Shown here piece by piece: positions 9,264-16,980 of a stretch of DNA of 64,000 nucleotides. Position 1 is the stretch's first letter; each line of letters starts with the position of its first letter. The notes under the pieces were generated by a model. It ran no database searches and had not been told where the DNA came from. It saw nothing but the letters and a program-made list of their open reading frames with translations. Origin of the DNA: CG2-30-58-95 sp964618215 (lineage in GTDB: Bacteria > Chloroflexota > Anaerolineae > Anaerolineales > Villigracilaceae); the NCBI GenBank assembly GCA_964618215.1, contig CAZTZE010000005.1:1-64000 (forward strand), read 5' to 3'. The translations under genes were made by a program, and so were the position numbers.

Positions 9264-9407
9264 ATGAAAAACACATTTGCACGTCTCGCCCTGTCAACCC
9301 GGAAAATCAATCGCCAACACATTCAGTTCATATTCGCGCTGCTCACACTGGCTCTGCTGGTCTTGGGCGCCGGCGCGCCGATGGACGGTGGCGGCATCGG
9401 CTTCTAA
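9264..9407 (+). CDS. 47-residue membrane microprotein with GGGIGF C-terminus
   Basis: The ATG at 9264 is preceded by GGAAGGTGG at good spacing and the frame is open for 47 codons. The peptide has a basic N-terminus (MKNTFARLALSTRKINRQ), one hydrophobic helix (about residues 21-36, FIFALLTLALLVLGAGA) and the short tail PMDGGGIGF. The stop is 3 bp before the GTG of the DUF5317 gene, so the two are probably translated together. I do not recognise a characterised family. A short basic-hydrophobic-Gly-rich peptide next to a multi-pass membrane protein could be a signal peptide precursor or a small subunit; that is inference. Confidence 0.6.
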   Translation: MKNTFARLALSTRKINRQHIQFIFALLTLALLVLGAGAPMDGGGIGF

Positions 9408-9410
9408 TTT

Positions 9411-10001
9411 GTGATCCTGCTATTAGCCCTCCTGGCCGGATGGCTATCAGGGCTGGCCTACGCTCGTTGGCAAAAACGGACCTACCAAGCCCCGCGTATT
9501 AGTTTCGTCTGGTTGGCATTTGTCGCCTTCGTTCCCCAGGCGCTTGCCTTTTACCTGCCGGCGACACGCGCCCTCATCCCGGATGCCTGGGCGGCTGCCA
9601 GCCTGATCGCCTCGCAAGTCCTGTTGCTGCTCTTCGCCTGGGCGAATCGTAAGCTGGCCGGCATGTGGCTGCTGATTGTGGGGGTGGCGCTCAACCTGGC
9701 CATCATCACAGCCAATGGCGGCTTCATGCCCATCAGCCCGCAGACCGCGGCGCACTTGATCCCGGCGGCTGTGGTCGAGGCTATGCATGTCGGTAGTCGT
9801 TTTGGATTCAGCAAGGACATACTCTTACTTGCAGAAGATACCCGCCTGGCATGGCTCTCGGACCGCTTTCTTTTGCCGGCCTGGTTTTTCTACCAGGTTG
9901 CTTTCAGCCTGGGAGATATCTTCATCGCCTGTGGAATTTTTTGGCTGCTGATGAGGCAGGGAATACCGCTAAGACTATTTGAAAGGTATAAACACAAATG
10001 A
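9411..10001 (+). CDS. DUF5317-family integral membrane protein
   Basis: A 196-residue protein with about five hydrophobic segments. The conserved block NLAIITANGGFMPISPQT (about residues 103-120) is what I associate with DUF5317. The start is GTG at 9411, immediately after the microprotein stop; no clear ribosome-binding site is seen, so translational coupling is likely. The 3' end overlaps the next gene by 4 bp (ATGA). Biochemical role unknown; the operon with a microprotein and an Os1348-like protein suggests peptide handling or membrane signalling (inference). Confidence 0.7.
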   Translation: MILLLALLAGWLSGLAYARWQKRTYQAPRISFVWLAFVAFVPQALAFYLPATRALIPDAWAAASLIASQVLLLLFAWANRKLAGMWLLIVGVALNLAIITANGGFMPISPQTAAHLIPAAVVEAMHVGSRFGFSKDILLLAEDTRLAWLSDRFLLPAWFFYQVAFSLGDIFIACGIFWLLMRQGIPLRLFERYKHK

Positions 10002-10330
10002 TATCGACTCAAACTCTCCAAACTCCCATCTTCACTGCGGTCGTTCCAAGCGATCATACTGAACTGAGTCGCCTGCTTTCTGCCGCGGTCGTCAATCACC
10101 AGTTCAAGAACCTTTTGCTCGATGATCCTGAATCAGCCCTGGAAAAGGGATACTTGGGCGAATCATTCCTGTTGGCCGATGACGTACGCGCCCTGCTCGT
10201 TTCCATCCGCGCGGATAATCTGACAGATCTGGCCAGGCAGTTGAGCAGCGTCCTTGTGCGCAGCACCTACTCGGCGCGCAGCGCCTACTCGGTGCACAGC
10301 ACCTACTCGGTGAGCGCTCACGTGAAATAG
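9998..10330 (+). CDS. Os1348/NHLP-clan-like small protein with repeat-derived tail
   Basis: A 110-residue protein. Residues about 27-85 (NHQFKNLLLDDPESALEKGY, GESFLLADDVRALLVSIRA, LTDLARQL) resemble the leader-like domain of Os1348/nitrile-hydratase-type RiPP precursors, in which a short helical domain precedes a variable core. The tail is unusual: residues 88-105 are three hexapeptides R/H-S-T/A-Y-S-A/V encoded by three tandem 18-bp DNA repeats. No lanthipeptide, cyclodehydratase or radical-SAM maturase is visible in the window, so a RiPP role is unproven. It overlaps the DUF5317 gene by 4 bp. Confidence 0.55.
   Translation: MISTQTLQTPIFTAVVPSDHTELSRLLSAAVVNHQFKNLLLDDPESALEKGYLGESFLLADDVRALLVSIRADNLTDLARQLSSVLVRSTYSARSAYSVHSTYSVSAHVK
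10258..10311 (+). repeat. Three tandem 18-bp units inside a coding sequence
   Basis: Units 10258-10275, 10276-10293 and 10294-10311, consensus GCGCAGCACCTACTCGGT. The same word occurs singly and inverted at 38465, 50228 and 58128 and within larger units at 3831 and 51329. An 18-bp period keeps the reading frame. Confidence 0.85.
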
Positions 10331-10447
10331 AATTATGGGGGAATCAAACTCCCCAAATAATTAAGAAAATACTGGAGTGGCGTGGTGAAGGGGTGTGATC
10401 GCAAGGGGGTTTACCGCGCCTCTCGTTTTGCATTTGCTTGATGAAAA

Positions 10448-11989
10448 ATGATAATAAACATGGCCTCTCAACACTCTCATAATAGCGATAGCAATCTTTC
10501 GGCTCAAATAAGAATCGCGGGCCAAAGCAATAATAACGAACATTGGCTTCAGGCAATTTTCCATGCCTTCCCCGATTTGCTTTTTCATCTGTATCCCGAC
10601 GGCACAATATCCGATTATTTTACCAACAACGAGTCTTCACGCTACGCGCCTCCCGCGGATTTTCTGGGGAAGCGAATGCAGGATATTATGCCTTCGGATG
10701 TGGGTGAGAAGATTGCACGGGCAATCGAGCGCGTCAATCGAAGCGGAGAAATTGTCTCCGTAGAATATACTCTGAATGAGCTGGCCGGCGCACGCGACTA
10801 CGAAGCACGTCTCGTTCCTTTACCGGGGGCAGAGATTGTCATGGTGGTGCGGGATGTCACCGTTCAGAAAAAGGGGGAGGACAAAATCCAGCGTCAGCTC
10901 GATCGGCTCGCCGCGTTACGTGCAATTGATATGGCGATAGCCAGCAGCCTGGACCTGAAACTCACGCTCAATATCATCATCGAGCAGGTCATGAAACATC
11001 TGGCTGTGGATGCGGCGGATATTTTGTTGATTAAACCGCACACGCAGGTTCTGGAATTTGTCACCGGGCAAGGCTTTCGGACAACCGCGCTTCAGCAAAC
11101 ACGCTTGCGGGTAGGGGAAAGCAATGCAGGCCGGGCGGCTTACGAGCAGCGAATCATCAACATCCCTGATCTCCGGTTGGGCAAAACGGACTTTTTACGA
11201 TCTCCTTCTTTTGCTTATGAGGGCTTTATTACCTATTACGCTGCGCCACTAATCACCAAAGGCCAGGTGAAAGGCGTGCTGGAAGTCTTCTTCCGGTCTT
11301 CCAACGCACCCGATACGGAATGGTTGGATTATTTCGAAACGTTGGCTGGCCAGGCGGCGATCGCGATTGACAATGTGTCTCTTTTTAATGACCTCCAGCG
11401 TTCAAACGTGGAACTGACGATGGCGTATGATCTTATGATCGAAGGCTGGTCGCGCGCCCTTGATATGCGTGACCATAAAACAGAGGGCCATAGCCGCCGC
11501 GTTACAGAGATTACCATTAAGTTGGCAAATATGATGGGGGTTAGCGAGCACGAAATAGGCCATCTGAGCCGCGGCGCGCTCCTCCACGATGTGGGGAAGA
11601 TTGGCATCCCGGATCGTATTCTATTCAAGCCTGGGCCTCTCACCGCCACAGAATGGGAAGTTATGAAGCAACACCCGAAGTATGCCTATGATTTGCTTTA
11701 TCCTATCCCTTATTTGCACACGGCGCTCGACATCCCCCATTGTCATCACGAGAAATGGGACGGATCAGGCTATCCGCGCGGCCTGCATGGCAAAGAGATA
11801 CCATTGTCTGCCCGCATTTTCGCCGTCGCAGATGTTTTCGATGCCCTGACTTGCGACCGGCCTTATCGCGCTGCATGGCCGAGAAGCGAAGCGCTTGAGT
11901 ATATTAATTCAAAAGCAGGTACGCACTTTGACCCAGAGGTGGTAAAAAGCTTTCAGAACCTGGGGTTACAAAGCGTTCACAGCATGTAA
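10448..11989 (+). CDS. PAS-GAF-HD-GYP protein, predicted cyclic-di-GMP phosphodiesterase
   Basis: A 513-residue sensor. A PAS-like domain covers about 30-135 (FHAFPDLLFHLYPDGTISDY), a GAF domain about 155-315 (ITKGQVKGVLEVFFRS), and an HD-GYP domain about 325-505. Catalytic motifs are GHSRRV, LLHDVGKIGIPDRIL, HHEKWDGSGYPRGL (the GYP signature) and ADVFDALTCDRPYR. Such enzymes hydrolyse cyclic-di-GMP; GAF or PAS ligand binding would regulate activity. No membrane segment is seen, so it is probably cytosolic. ATG codons at 10448 and 10460 are both possible starts and neither has a strong ribosome-binding site. It follows the DUF5317/Os1348-like cassette after a 117-bp gap. Confidence 0.92.
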   Translation: MIINMASQHSHNSDSNLSAQIRIAGQSNNNEHWLQAIFHAFPDLLFHLYPDGTISDYFTNNESSRYAPPADFLGKRMQDIMPSDVGEKIARAIERVNRSGEIVSVEYTLNELAGARDYEARLVPLPGAEIVMVVRDVTVQKKGEDKIQRQLDRLAALRAIDMAIASSLDLKLTLNIIIEQVMKHLAVDAADILLIKPHTQVLEFVTGQGFRTTALQQTRLRVGESNAGRAAYEQRIINIPDLRLGKTDFLRSPSFAYEGFITYYAAPLITKGQVKGVLEVFFRSSNAPDTEWLDYFETLAGQAAIAIDNVSLFNDLQRSNVELTMAYDLMIEGWSRALDMRDHKTEGHSRRVTEITIKLANMMGVSEHEIGHLSRGALLHDVGKIGIPDRILFKPGPLTATEWEVMKQHPKYAYDLLYPIPYLHTALDIPHCHHEKWDGSGYPRGLHGKEIPLSARIFAVADVFDALTCDRPYRAAWPRSEALEYINSKAGTHFDPEVVKSFQNLGLQSVHSM

Positions 11990-12095
11990 CTTCGCATGTA
12001 ACTTCTGGCTCAGTCAACTTGGTTGCGGCTGGAATCCGCTATGACATCTGGCGATTATTAAGCCATTACAACTGGGGGTGTTTCAAAACACTTTC

Positions 12096-12290
12096 TTAGC
12101 TCTTCTTTCGGCGAAGAGTAACCCCAAGGCCTACCAGGGCGACAACCAATCCAACGCCTGCCCCCAACCACTGTTTCCATCCGAAAGTGACTGGACCGGA
12201 ACCAAGCCCAAGATAGTCCGCCAGTAGCGAGATGGCCAGCACAAATATGCCTATAATGAGTAAGGCAAGGCCAATGGTTTTTGTTGACAT
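12096..12290 (-). CDS. Small two-helix membrane protein
   Basis: 64 residues starting at the ATG at 12290, which is preceded by AAGGAGGCAGAT. An in-frame extension of 15 codons exists upstream but the ribosome-binding site favours this start. Two hydrophobic helices (TIGLALLIIGIFVLAISLLA and WLGAGVGLVVALVGLGVTL) are followed by a basic tail LRRKKS, so the C-terminus is probably cytoplasmic. Function unknown; it converges with the HD-GYP gene and is divergent from the oxidoreductase. Confidence 0.7.
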   Translation of the reverse strand: MSTKTIGLALLIIGIFVLAISLLADYLGLGSGPVTFGWKQWLGAGVGLVVALVGLGVTLRRKKS

Positions 12291-12432
12291 ATCTGCCTCC
12301 TTTTGGGATATTATCTCGACAATGTCACATTTCATATTATACAGTAATACAGAGGAGACTTGAGTTGGGGAGGTTTTTTATCAGCACTCTTGCGGTATAC
12401 TCTACTCGACCACAACCAAGGACAGATAAAAA

Positions 12433-14610
12433 ATGAAACAAGTTCTCCAGAATATGAAAACCGGCAAAACGACCGTCGAGGATATCCCCATCCCTGCGCC
12501 GCGGGCGGGTATGGCGCTTGTGCGCACTGCCGCCTCGCTCGTCTCGGCCGGAACGGAACGCATGCTGGTCGAATTTGCCGAAAAATCGCTGCTCGGCAAA
12601 GCCCGCTCGCGCCCTGACCTGGCCAAGCAGGTGTTGGATAAAGCCCGGCGTGAGGGCCTGCTGACGACCGTCGCAGCCGCCTTCAACCGCCTCGACCAGC
12701 CGATGGCGCTGGGCTACTCTTCCGCCGGCGTCATCGTTTCATTAGGCAGCGGGATGGAAGGTTTCAAAGCCGGCCAGCGCGTCGCCTGCGCCGGCGGCGG
12801 CTATGCCGTCCATGCCGAATACGCCCTTGTGCCGCGCAACCTGCTCGCGCCCCTCCCGGATTGCGTTGATTTCGAATCCGCTGCCTTCACCACGCTCGGC
12901 GCGATCGCGCTGCATGGATTTCGCCTGGCGGAGCCTCAAGTCGGAGAGCGGGTGGCAGTCATCGGTCTGGGTCTTTTGGGATTATTGACGGTTCAAATCG
13001 CGGCTGCGGCCGGCTGCCGCGTTCTGGGCATTGACATCCACCCCGCGCGGGTCGCGCTGGCGGCGCAATTCGGAATTCAAGCCTGCCTCCGCGACCAGGC
13101 TGTGGAGGCCGCCCAGACCTTTACCGCCAACCGCGGCGCCGACGCGGTGCTCATCTGCGCCGACACCCCCTCGGCTGACCCGGTGGAACTGGCTGGGGTC
13201 ATCGCCCGTGACCGGGCGCGCGTGGTCGCGACCGGCGCGGTGGGGTTGACCATCCCTCGCAAGATCTATTACGAAAAAGAACTCTCCTTCGTCAACTCGC
13301 GCTCCTATGGCCCTGGTCGCTATGACACTGCATACGAGGAAGGCGGTCAAGATTATCCTCTCGGCTACGTGCGCTGGACGGAGGGACGTAATCTGGAAGC
13401 CATTGTCGAATTAATTGCAGATGGCAAGTTGCAAATTGCGCCGCTGATCACGAACCGTTTTCCAATCGAGAGCGCGCCGGAAGCATACGAGATCATCACT
13501 GGTAAACGCAAAGAGCCTTTTTTGGGTGTGGTTCTAACATATCCTGTTGGTAAGTTGGAAAGTTCGAAAGTTGTCAGGTTCAATGTGCAAACCTTCCAAC
13601 CTGCGAACGTGATAACACTCGGCGTTCTGGGAGCAGGTTTATTTGCGAATTCAACATTACTTCCGGCCATTAAGAAAATAAAAGATGTTGAGTTGGTTGG
13701 AATAGCCTCGGCTGGTGGCTTGCACGCCCGGCACTCCGCCAAAAAATACGGCTTTGCTTATGCCGCCTCCAGCGATGACGAAATCCTGAACGACCCGGAC
13801 ATCAACACCGTCGCCATTCTGACCCGTCACGATACACATGCCGAATTGGTGGTGAAGGCGTTGCAGGCCGTTAAACATGTTTTTGTCGAAAAGCCGCTGG
13901 CGATCAATAGTGATCAGTTATCAGTTATCAGTGATCAGTTACTGAAAACTGAACACTGTTTACTGATGACTGGTTTTAATCGCCGCTTTGCCCCTCTCGC
14001 CCAACTCCTCCACTCGTCACTCGCTTGCCCTGAGCGCAGCCGAAGGGCCACTCGTCACGAACCCCTTTTTATCCATTATCGAGTCAATGCCGGTTACATT
14101 CCCCTCAACCATTGGACACACGACCCCGCCCAAGGCGGCGGACGCATCATCGGCGAAGGCTGCCACTTTGTGGATTTCATCACCTTTCTGGTCGGCGCGC
14201 CCCCCGTCAGCGTGAGCGCGCACGGTCTGCCCGACGGCGGCAAATACCGCGAGGACAACGTTTCGATGACCTTCACTTTCCCAGATGGTTCCATTGGCGT
14301 GGTAGACTATCTCGCCAATGGCGACAAATCCTTCCCAAAGGAACGCGTCGAAGTCTTCTGCGGCGGGCGCGTGGCTGTGCTGGACGACTTCCGTTCCCTC
14401 GAACTGGTGCATGATGGCCGGCGGAAAGTGGTCAAATCCGCGCTCAAGCAGGATAAGGGTCACTTCGGCGAGTGGCAGGCTTTTGTCAAAGCCATCCGCG
14501 AGGGGGGGCAGCCGCCGATCCCGTATGAGCAGATGATTGGCGTGACACAGGCCATGTTCGCGGCGGTGGAAACGCTGAGGAGTGGGAAGACGGTGCAGTG
14601 CCAAACTTGA
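12433..14610 (+). CDS. Bi-domain oxidoreductase: alcohol-dehydrogenase-like + Gfo/Idh/MocA
   Basis: A 725-residue fusion. The N-terminal half (about 1-370) is a medium-chain zinc-type dehydrogenase with Rossmann motif VIGLGLLGLLTVQIAAAAG; the C-terminal half (about 395-720) is a Gfo/Idh/MocA oxidoreductase (TLGVLGAGLFANSTLLPAI, FVEKPLAI, IIGEGCHFVDF). This fusion is commonly found with heparinase-like and glycosyltransferase genes of surface polysaccharide loci, and both follow downstream after an interruption. Two repeat-derived insertions sit in the C-terminal half: NSDQLSVISDQLLKTEH (13905-13975) and LACPERSRRATRHE (14022-14062). Exact substrate unknown. Start chosen for AAGGA upstream and the canonical MKQVLQNMKTGK N-terminus. 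Confidence 0.88.
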   Translation: MKQVLQNMKTGKTTVEDIPIPAPRAGMALVRTAASLVSAGTERMLVEFAEKSLLGKARSRPDLAKQVLDKARREGLLTTVAAAFNRLDQPMALGYSSAGVIVSLGSGMEGFKAGQRVACAGGGYAVHAEYALVPRNLLAPLPDCVDFESAAFTTLGAIALHGFRLAEPQVGERVAVIGLGLLGLLTVQIAAAAGCRVLGIDIHPARVALAAQFGIQACLRDQAVEAAQTFTANRGADAVLICADTPSADPVELAGVIARDRARVVATGAVGLTIPRKIYYEKELSFVNSRSYGPGRYDTAYEEGGQDYPLGYVRWTEGRNLEAIVELIADGKLQIAPLITNRFPIESAPEAYEIITGKRKEPFLGVVLTYPVGKLESSKVVRFNVQTFQPANVITLGVLGAGLFANSTLLPAIKKIKDVELVGIASAGGLHARHSAKKYGFAYAASSDDEILNDPDINTVAILTRHDTHAELVVKALQAVKHVFVEKPLAINSDQLSVISDQLLKTEHCLLMTGFNRRFAPLAQLLHSSLACPERSRRATRHEPLFIHYRVNAGYIPLNHWTHDPAQGGGRIIGEGCHFVDFITFLVGAPPVSVSAHGLPDGGKYREDNVSMTFTFPDGSIGVVDYLANGDKSFPKERVEVFCGGRVAVLDDFRSLELVHDGRRKVVKSALKQDKGHFGEWQAFVKAIREGGQPPIPYEQMIGVTQAMFAAVETLRSGKTVQCQT

Positions 14611-14659
14611 CAGAACCGGCGCGGGCATGGTTCAACCAAAATGAGTCTGGAGGTGTCGA

Positions 14660-14968
14660 ATGTCAGTTTTTGTGCTTCCTAGGGAAATTGGTCAGGCTTT
14701 GACTGATCTGACCGGCGAGCCACGCAACGATGTGGCGTTGGTGCTGCTGATCCGTGATTATGCGCGCAACAAACTGGTCGAAATCAATGCGGCGATCAAA
14801 CAGTATGAGCAAAAATACGGCCAATCATTCGAAGCCTACAAGCAAATTTGGGATTCGGAAGACCGCCAGGAACATTACACCTTCGAGGCTGAACAAGACT
14901 ACCTGGATTGGGAAGCCCTGGTCACGCGGTTCAGGCGGCTGGAGGCCAACTTCGCATGGCTGCCATGA
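14660..14968 (+). CDS. Putative antitoxin of a TumE/DUF6516-type pair
   Basis: A 102-residue, mostly helical, acidic-to-neutral protein with no motif I recognise with certainty. A good ribosome-binding site (GGAGGTG) precedes the ATG. Its stop overlaps the start of the DUF6516-like gene (ATGA), and it is the first of four two-gene modules stacked at this site, so an antitoxin role is inferred from context alone. Confidence 0.5.
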   Translation: MSVFVLPREIGQALTDLTGEPRNDVALVLLIRDYARNKLVEINAAIKQYEQKYGQSFEAYKQIWDSEDRQEHYTFEAEQDYLDWEALVTRFRRLEANFAWLP

Positions 14969-15300
14969 TCACAGGCCATCTTTTACTGGCCTTGCAGCAA
15001 GCCTGCCATCGTTCGCTAATGGTTGCTTACGTGGACGTGCAAACCATTGACGCGGACACCTTGAGCCTCCTCATTCAACTGACACGCCCAGATACGTTTA
15101 TCAGCGTCTTTTACAACCTGGCAACTGACAAAACAGCCTTTGCCCTGGTCGAGAGCGATCGGCGAGTTTATGGGGTGGACAACGCCAAAATGGGCTGGCA
15201 CCGGCATCCCTTCAGCGACCCCGCGCAGCATATCCGTTGTATCCCAATCCAATTCGAGGAATTTCTGGCCGAAGTAGAAGCGCATTACCACATGCCATAA
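14965..15300 (+). CDS. TumE (DUF6516)-like toxin
   Basis: About 111 residues. The C-terminal motif MGWHRHPFSDPAQHIRCIPI matches the W-H-x-HP-x-x-DP-x-x-H pattern that I associate with DUF6516/TumE family toxins, and the TFISVFYNLATDKTAFALVE strands fit the same compact fold. The frame is open upstream (ATG at 14956 also possible), but the ATG at 14965 overlaps the preceding stop by 4 bp, as usual for coupled pairs. Toxin activity is inferred. Confidence 0.6.
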   Translation: MITGHLLLALQQACHRSLMVAYVDVQTIDADTLSLLIQLTRPDTFISVFYNLATDKTAFALVESDRRVYGVDNAKMGWHRHPFSDPAQHIRCIPIQFEEFLAEVEAHYHMP

Positions 15301-15311
15301 AGTTGCGCCTG

Positions 15312-15516
15312 CTGTCTGCGATGATCGGCGGCGCGTCGAGCGGCTGCTCGGGGGCAGGATAAAGGCCACGTCAACGAGATGCAGGCCTGGGTCGGCGCGA
15401 TTCGCTCGAGTGGCCAGCCGCCGATCCCCTACGACCACCTGTTCGGCGTCACACGGGCCACGTTTGCGGCGGTGGAGTCATTGCGCGAAAATGGGGATCG
15501 TGTTCTTGTCAAATAG
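15312..15516 (+). pseudogene. Remnant 1 of the 3' end of a Gfo/Idh oxidoreductase gene
   Basis: From 15350 the frame reads QDKGHVNEMQAWVGAIRSSG, then PPIPYDHLFGVTRATFAAVE and SLRENGDRVLVK-stop. This aligns with the last ~55 residues of the oxidoreductase ending at 14610 (QDKGHFGEWQAFVKAIREGG, PPIPYEQMIGVTQAMFAAVE). Upstream of 15350 homology continues in another frame, so it is frame-shifted. The nucleotide sequence is clearly diverged from the resident gene. Confidence 0.85.
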
Positions 15517-15567
15517 GAAACCTGAGTGTCCATCACGGTATAATATACGCAGAGAGGCAGGCGCGCA

Positions 15568-15771
15568 ATGAAATTTACGCTTGAATACGAACAGGAAGAA
15601 GATGGCCGCTGGCTGGCGGAAGTGAAAGAATTACCCGGCGTGCTTTCCTACGGGAACAGCCCAGAAGAAGCAGTCGCCCATGCGCAGGCGCTGGCCTTGC
15701 GCGTGATTGCTGACCGCTTGGAACAAGGTGAAAGCGCCTCTGCCTTGATGTTCTCGTTTGCAGCAGCATGA
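15568..15771 (+). CDS. HicB-like antitoxin
   Basis: 67 residues with the partial RNase-H-like HicB fold: FTLEYEQEEDGRWLAEVKEL, PGVLSYGNSPEEAVAHAQAL. A TATAAT element (15539-15544) lies 24 bp upstream of the ATG. The stop overlaps the HicA start by 4 bp. It would bind and inhibit the HicA nuclease next door. The short C-terminus lacks an obvious DNA-binding domain. Confidence 0.85.
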   Translation: MKFTLEYEQEEDGRWLAEVKELPGVLSYGNSPEEAVAHAQALALRVIADRLEQGESASALMFSFAAA

Positions 15772-15986
15772 GCGAGTGGCGTACGGTCAAAGCTCGGCGG
15801 CTGTTGGCAGCACTAAAACATATTGGCTGGAGCATCAAGCGCCAGACCGGTTCGCATAAAGTCTTATCGCGATCTGGCTGGCCAGATATTGTCTTTGCCT
15901 TTCATGATAATGAAGAAGTCGGACCGCGAATGTTGTCCAGGGTGGCAAAGGTAACGGGATTGAAACCAGAGGACTTGCAAAAATAA
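15768..15986 (+). CDS. HicA-like mRNA interferase toxin
   Basis: 72 residues with the small double-stranded-RNA-binding-like HicA fold. The active-site His lies in QTGSHKVLSRSG; the N-terminal helix reads KARRLLAALKHIGWSIKRQ. Such toxins cleave mRNA and tmRNA when unopposed. Overlaps the HicB-like gene by 4 bp. This is the second module stacked downstream of the oxidoreductase. Confidence 0.87.
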   Translation: MSEWRTVKARRLLAALKHIGWSIKRQTGSHKVLSRSGWPDIVFAFHDNEEVGPRMLSRVAKVTGLKPEDLQK

Positions 15987-15995
15987 ACCGGGTGA

Positions 15996-16111
15996 GAGCG
16001 ATTCACGCGGACAACCGGCTGCCGATCCCGTACGAGCAGATGATTGGCGTGACAAAGGCTGCATTCGCGGAGGTGGAGTCGTTGCGCTGTAGAGGGCAGG
16101 TTGGTGTATAA
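15996..16111 (+). pseudogene. Remnant 2 of the Gfo/Idh oxidoreductase 3' end
   Basis: From 16001 the frame reads IHADNRLPIPYEQMIGVTKA, AFAEVESLRCRGQVGV-stop, matching the PPIPYEQMIGVTQAMFAAVE segment of the resident gene end. About 115 bp survive. Its last bases overlap a TATAAT element (16107-16112) that may drive the next module. Confidence 0.85.
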
Positions 16112-16147
16112 TCATAGTGCAAACAATTAGTGCAAAAGGATTACGCC

Positions 16148-16432
16148 ATGCCTGTCATCCGGGAACGCCTCAATCTATATCTTACCAAGCCGTTGGCGGA
16201 TGAACTACGCCGCGTCATCCCGCCGCGTGAACGGACGCGCTTCGTCGAGGAAGTATTGGAGCGCGAACTGCGCCGCCGCAAGCTCAAAGCCGCCATTGAG
16301 GCCTCTTATGGCGCGTGGAAAGATGAAGATCACCCCGACATGCTAACCGGCGAAGACATTGACCGCTGGATCGAAGAACAGCGCAAATTAGGCACACGTG
16401 ATCTGTCTGAAGAGTGGGGGCGCGGTGAGTGA
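16148..16432 (+). CDS. VapB-like antitoxin
   Basis: 94 residues. The first half (MPVIRERLNLYLTKPLADEL, RFVEEVLERELRRRKL) has the spacing of a ribbon-helix-helix protein; the acidic C-terminal half (DMLTGEDIDRWIEEQRKL) would wrap the toxin. The ATG at 16148 follows AAAAGGA; a GTG at 16130 is less likely. Overlaps the PIN gene by 8 bp. Confidence 0.75.
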   Translation: MPVIRERLNLYLTKPLADELRRVIPPRERTRFVEEVLERELRRRKLKAAIEASYGAWKDEDHPDMLTGEDIDRWIEEQRKLGTRDLSEEWGRGE

Positions 16433-16838
16433 TCATATTCTCGACACCAATATATTGATCCGATACTTGCGCAAGATGACAGGATATCGGGTTTTGCTGC
16501 GAGCGATAGAACTGAAAGGGTGGACGTACATCTCCGCCATGACGCGTCTCGAAATTGTGCGCGGGATGCAGGAACGTGAGCGCCGCGAGACCTTCAATTT
16601 GCTCGACTCGCTCGAGACCATCCCAATGAACAGTGAGGTCGCGGATCTGGCAGGGGAACTCATCCGCTCGTGGCGCGGACGCGGCATTAATCTCAGCGAT
16701 TCGGATGCTCTTATTGCCGCATCCGCGCTGTACAAAGATCTCACGTTGGTGACGACCAATGCGCGTCACTTTCCCATGCCCGAACTCGTTGTTCTTCAGG
16801 CCGACGAGGAAGGCCGCCTGACCCAGGTTGCCAAATGA
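16425..16838 (+). CDS. VapC-like PIN-domain toxin
   Basis: 137 residues from the GTG at 16425, which overlaps the antitoxin stop. Acidic PIN residues are visible in HILDTNILIRYL, in AMTRLEIVRGM and in LSDSDALIAASAL, followed by LVTTNARHF. Predicted Mg-dependent endoribonuclease. This is the third stacked module. The frame is open further upstream, but the overlap start puts DTN at the usual place near the N-terminus. Confidence 0.88.
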   Translation: MSDHILDTNILIRYLRKMTGYRVLLRAIELKGWTYISAMTRLEIVRGMQERERRETFNLLDSLETIPMNSEVADLAGELIRSWRGRGINLSDSDALIAASALYKDLTLVTTNARHFPMPELVVLQADEEGRLTQVAK

Positions 16839-16839
16839 A

Positions 16840-16915
16840 CCTGGTCGGAGTGACGAAGGCCACGTTCGCGGCGGTGGAGTCGCTGTGTTCCGGTCATGTG
16901 ACAGTCACTTTGTAA
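16840..16915 (+). pseudogene. Remnant 3 of the Gfo/Idh oxidoreductase 3' end
   Basis: From 16841 the frame reads LVGVTKATFAAVESLCSGHV, TVTL-stop, again the terminal GVT-x-A-x-FAAVE-x-L block of the oxidoreductase. Only about 75 bp remain, directly after the VapC stop. Its 3' end forms the left arm of a 16-bp perfect palindrome. Confidence 0.8.
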
Positions 16916-16929
16916 GTGACTGTCACATG
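16895..16929. repeat. Perfect 16-bp inverted repeat
   Basis: CATGTGACAGTCACTT (16895-16910), spacer TGT, AAGTGACTGTCACATG (16914-16929). It marks the boundary between the third remnant and the AbiE module. No T-run follows on the plus strand, so it may be a regulatory or recombination site as well as a transcription stop. Confidence 0.8.
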
Positions 16930-16945
16930 AAATGAAAATATTTCA

Positions 16946-16974
16946 TTGCAATAATATACCATTTATGGTATCTT
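16946..16974 (+). promoter_or_regulatory. AbiE promoter with overlapping operator-like palindrome
   Basis: TTGCAA (16946-16951), 17-bp spacer, TATCTT (16969-16974), then only 6 bp to the ATG at 16981, so the transcript would be leaderless. A palindrome ATACCAT-TT-ATGGTAT (16956-16971) fills the spacer and touches the -10. AbiEi antitoxins are known to repress their own promoter through inverted repeats, which fits this site. Confidence 0.65.
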
Positions 16975-16980
16975 ATCCGC

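Noticed and set aside
10258..10311. Three regularly spaced repeats that could suggest a CRISPR array
   Set aside because: Units are 18 bp with no spacers between them, lie in frame within a gene, and occur singly elsewhere; no cas genes are present.
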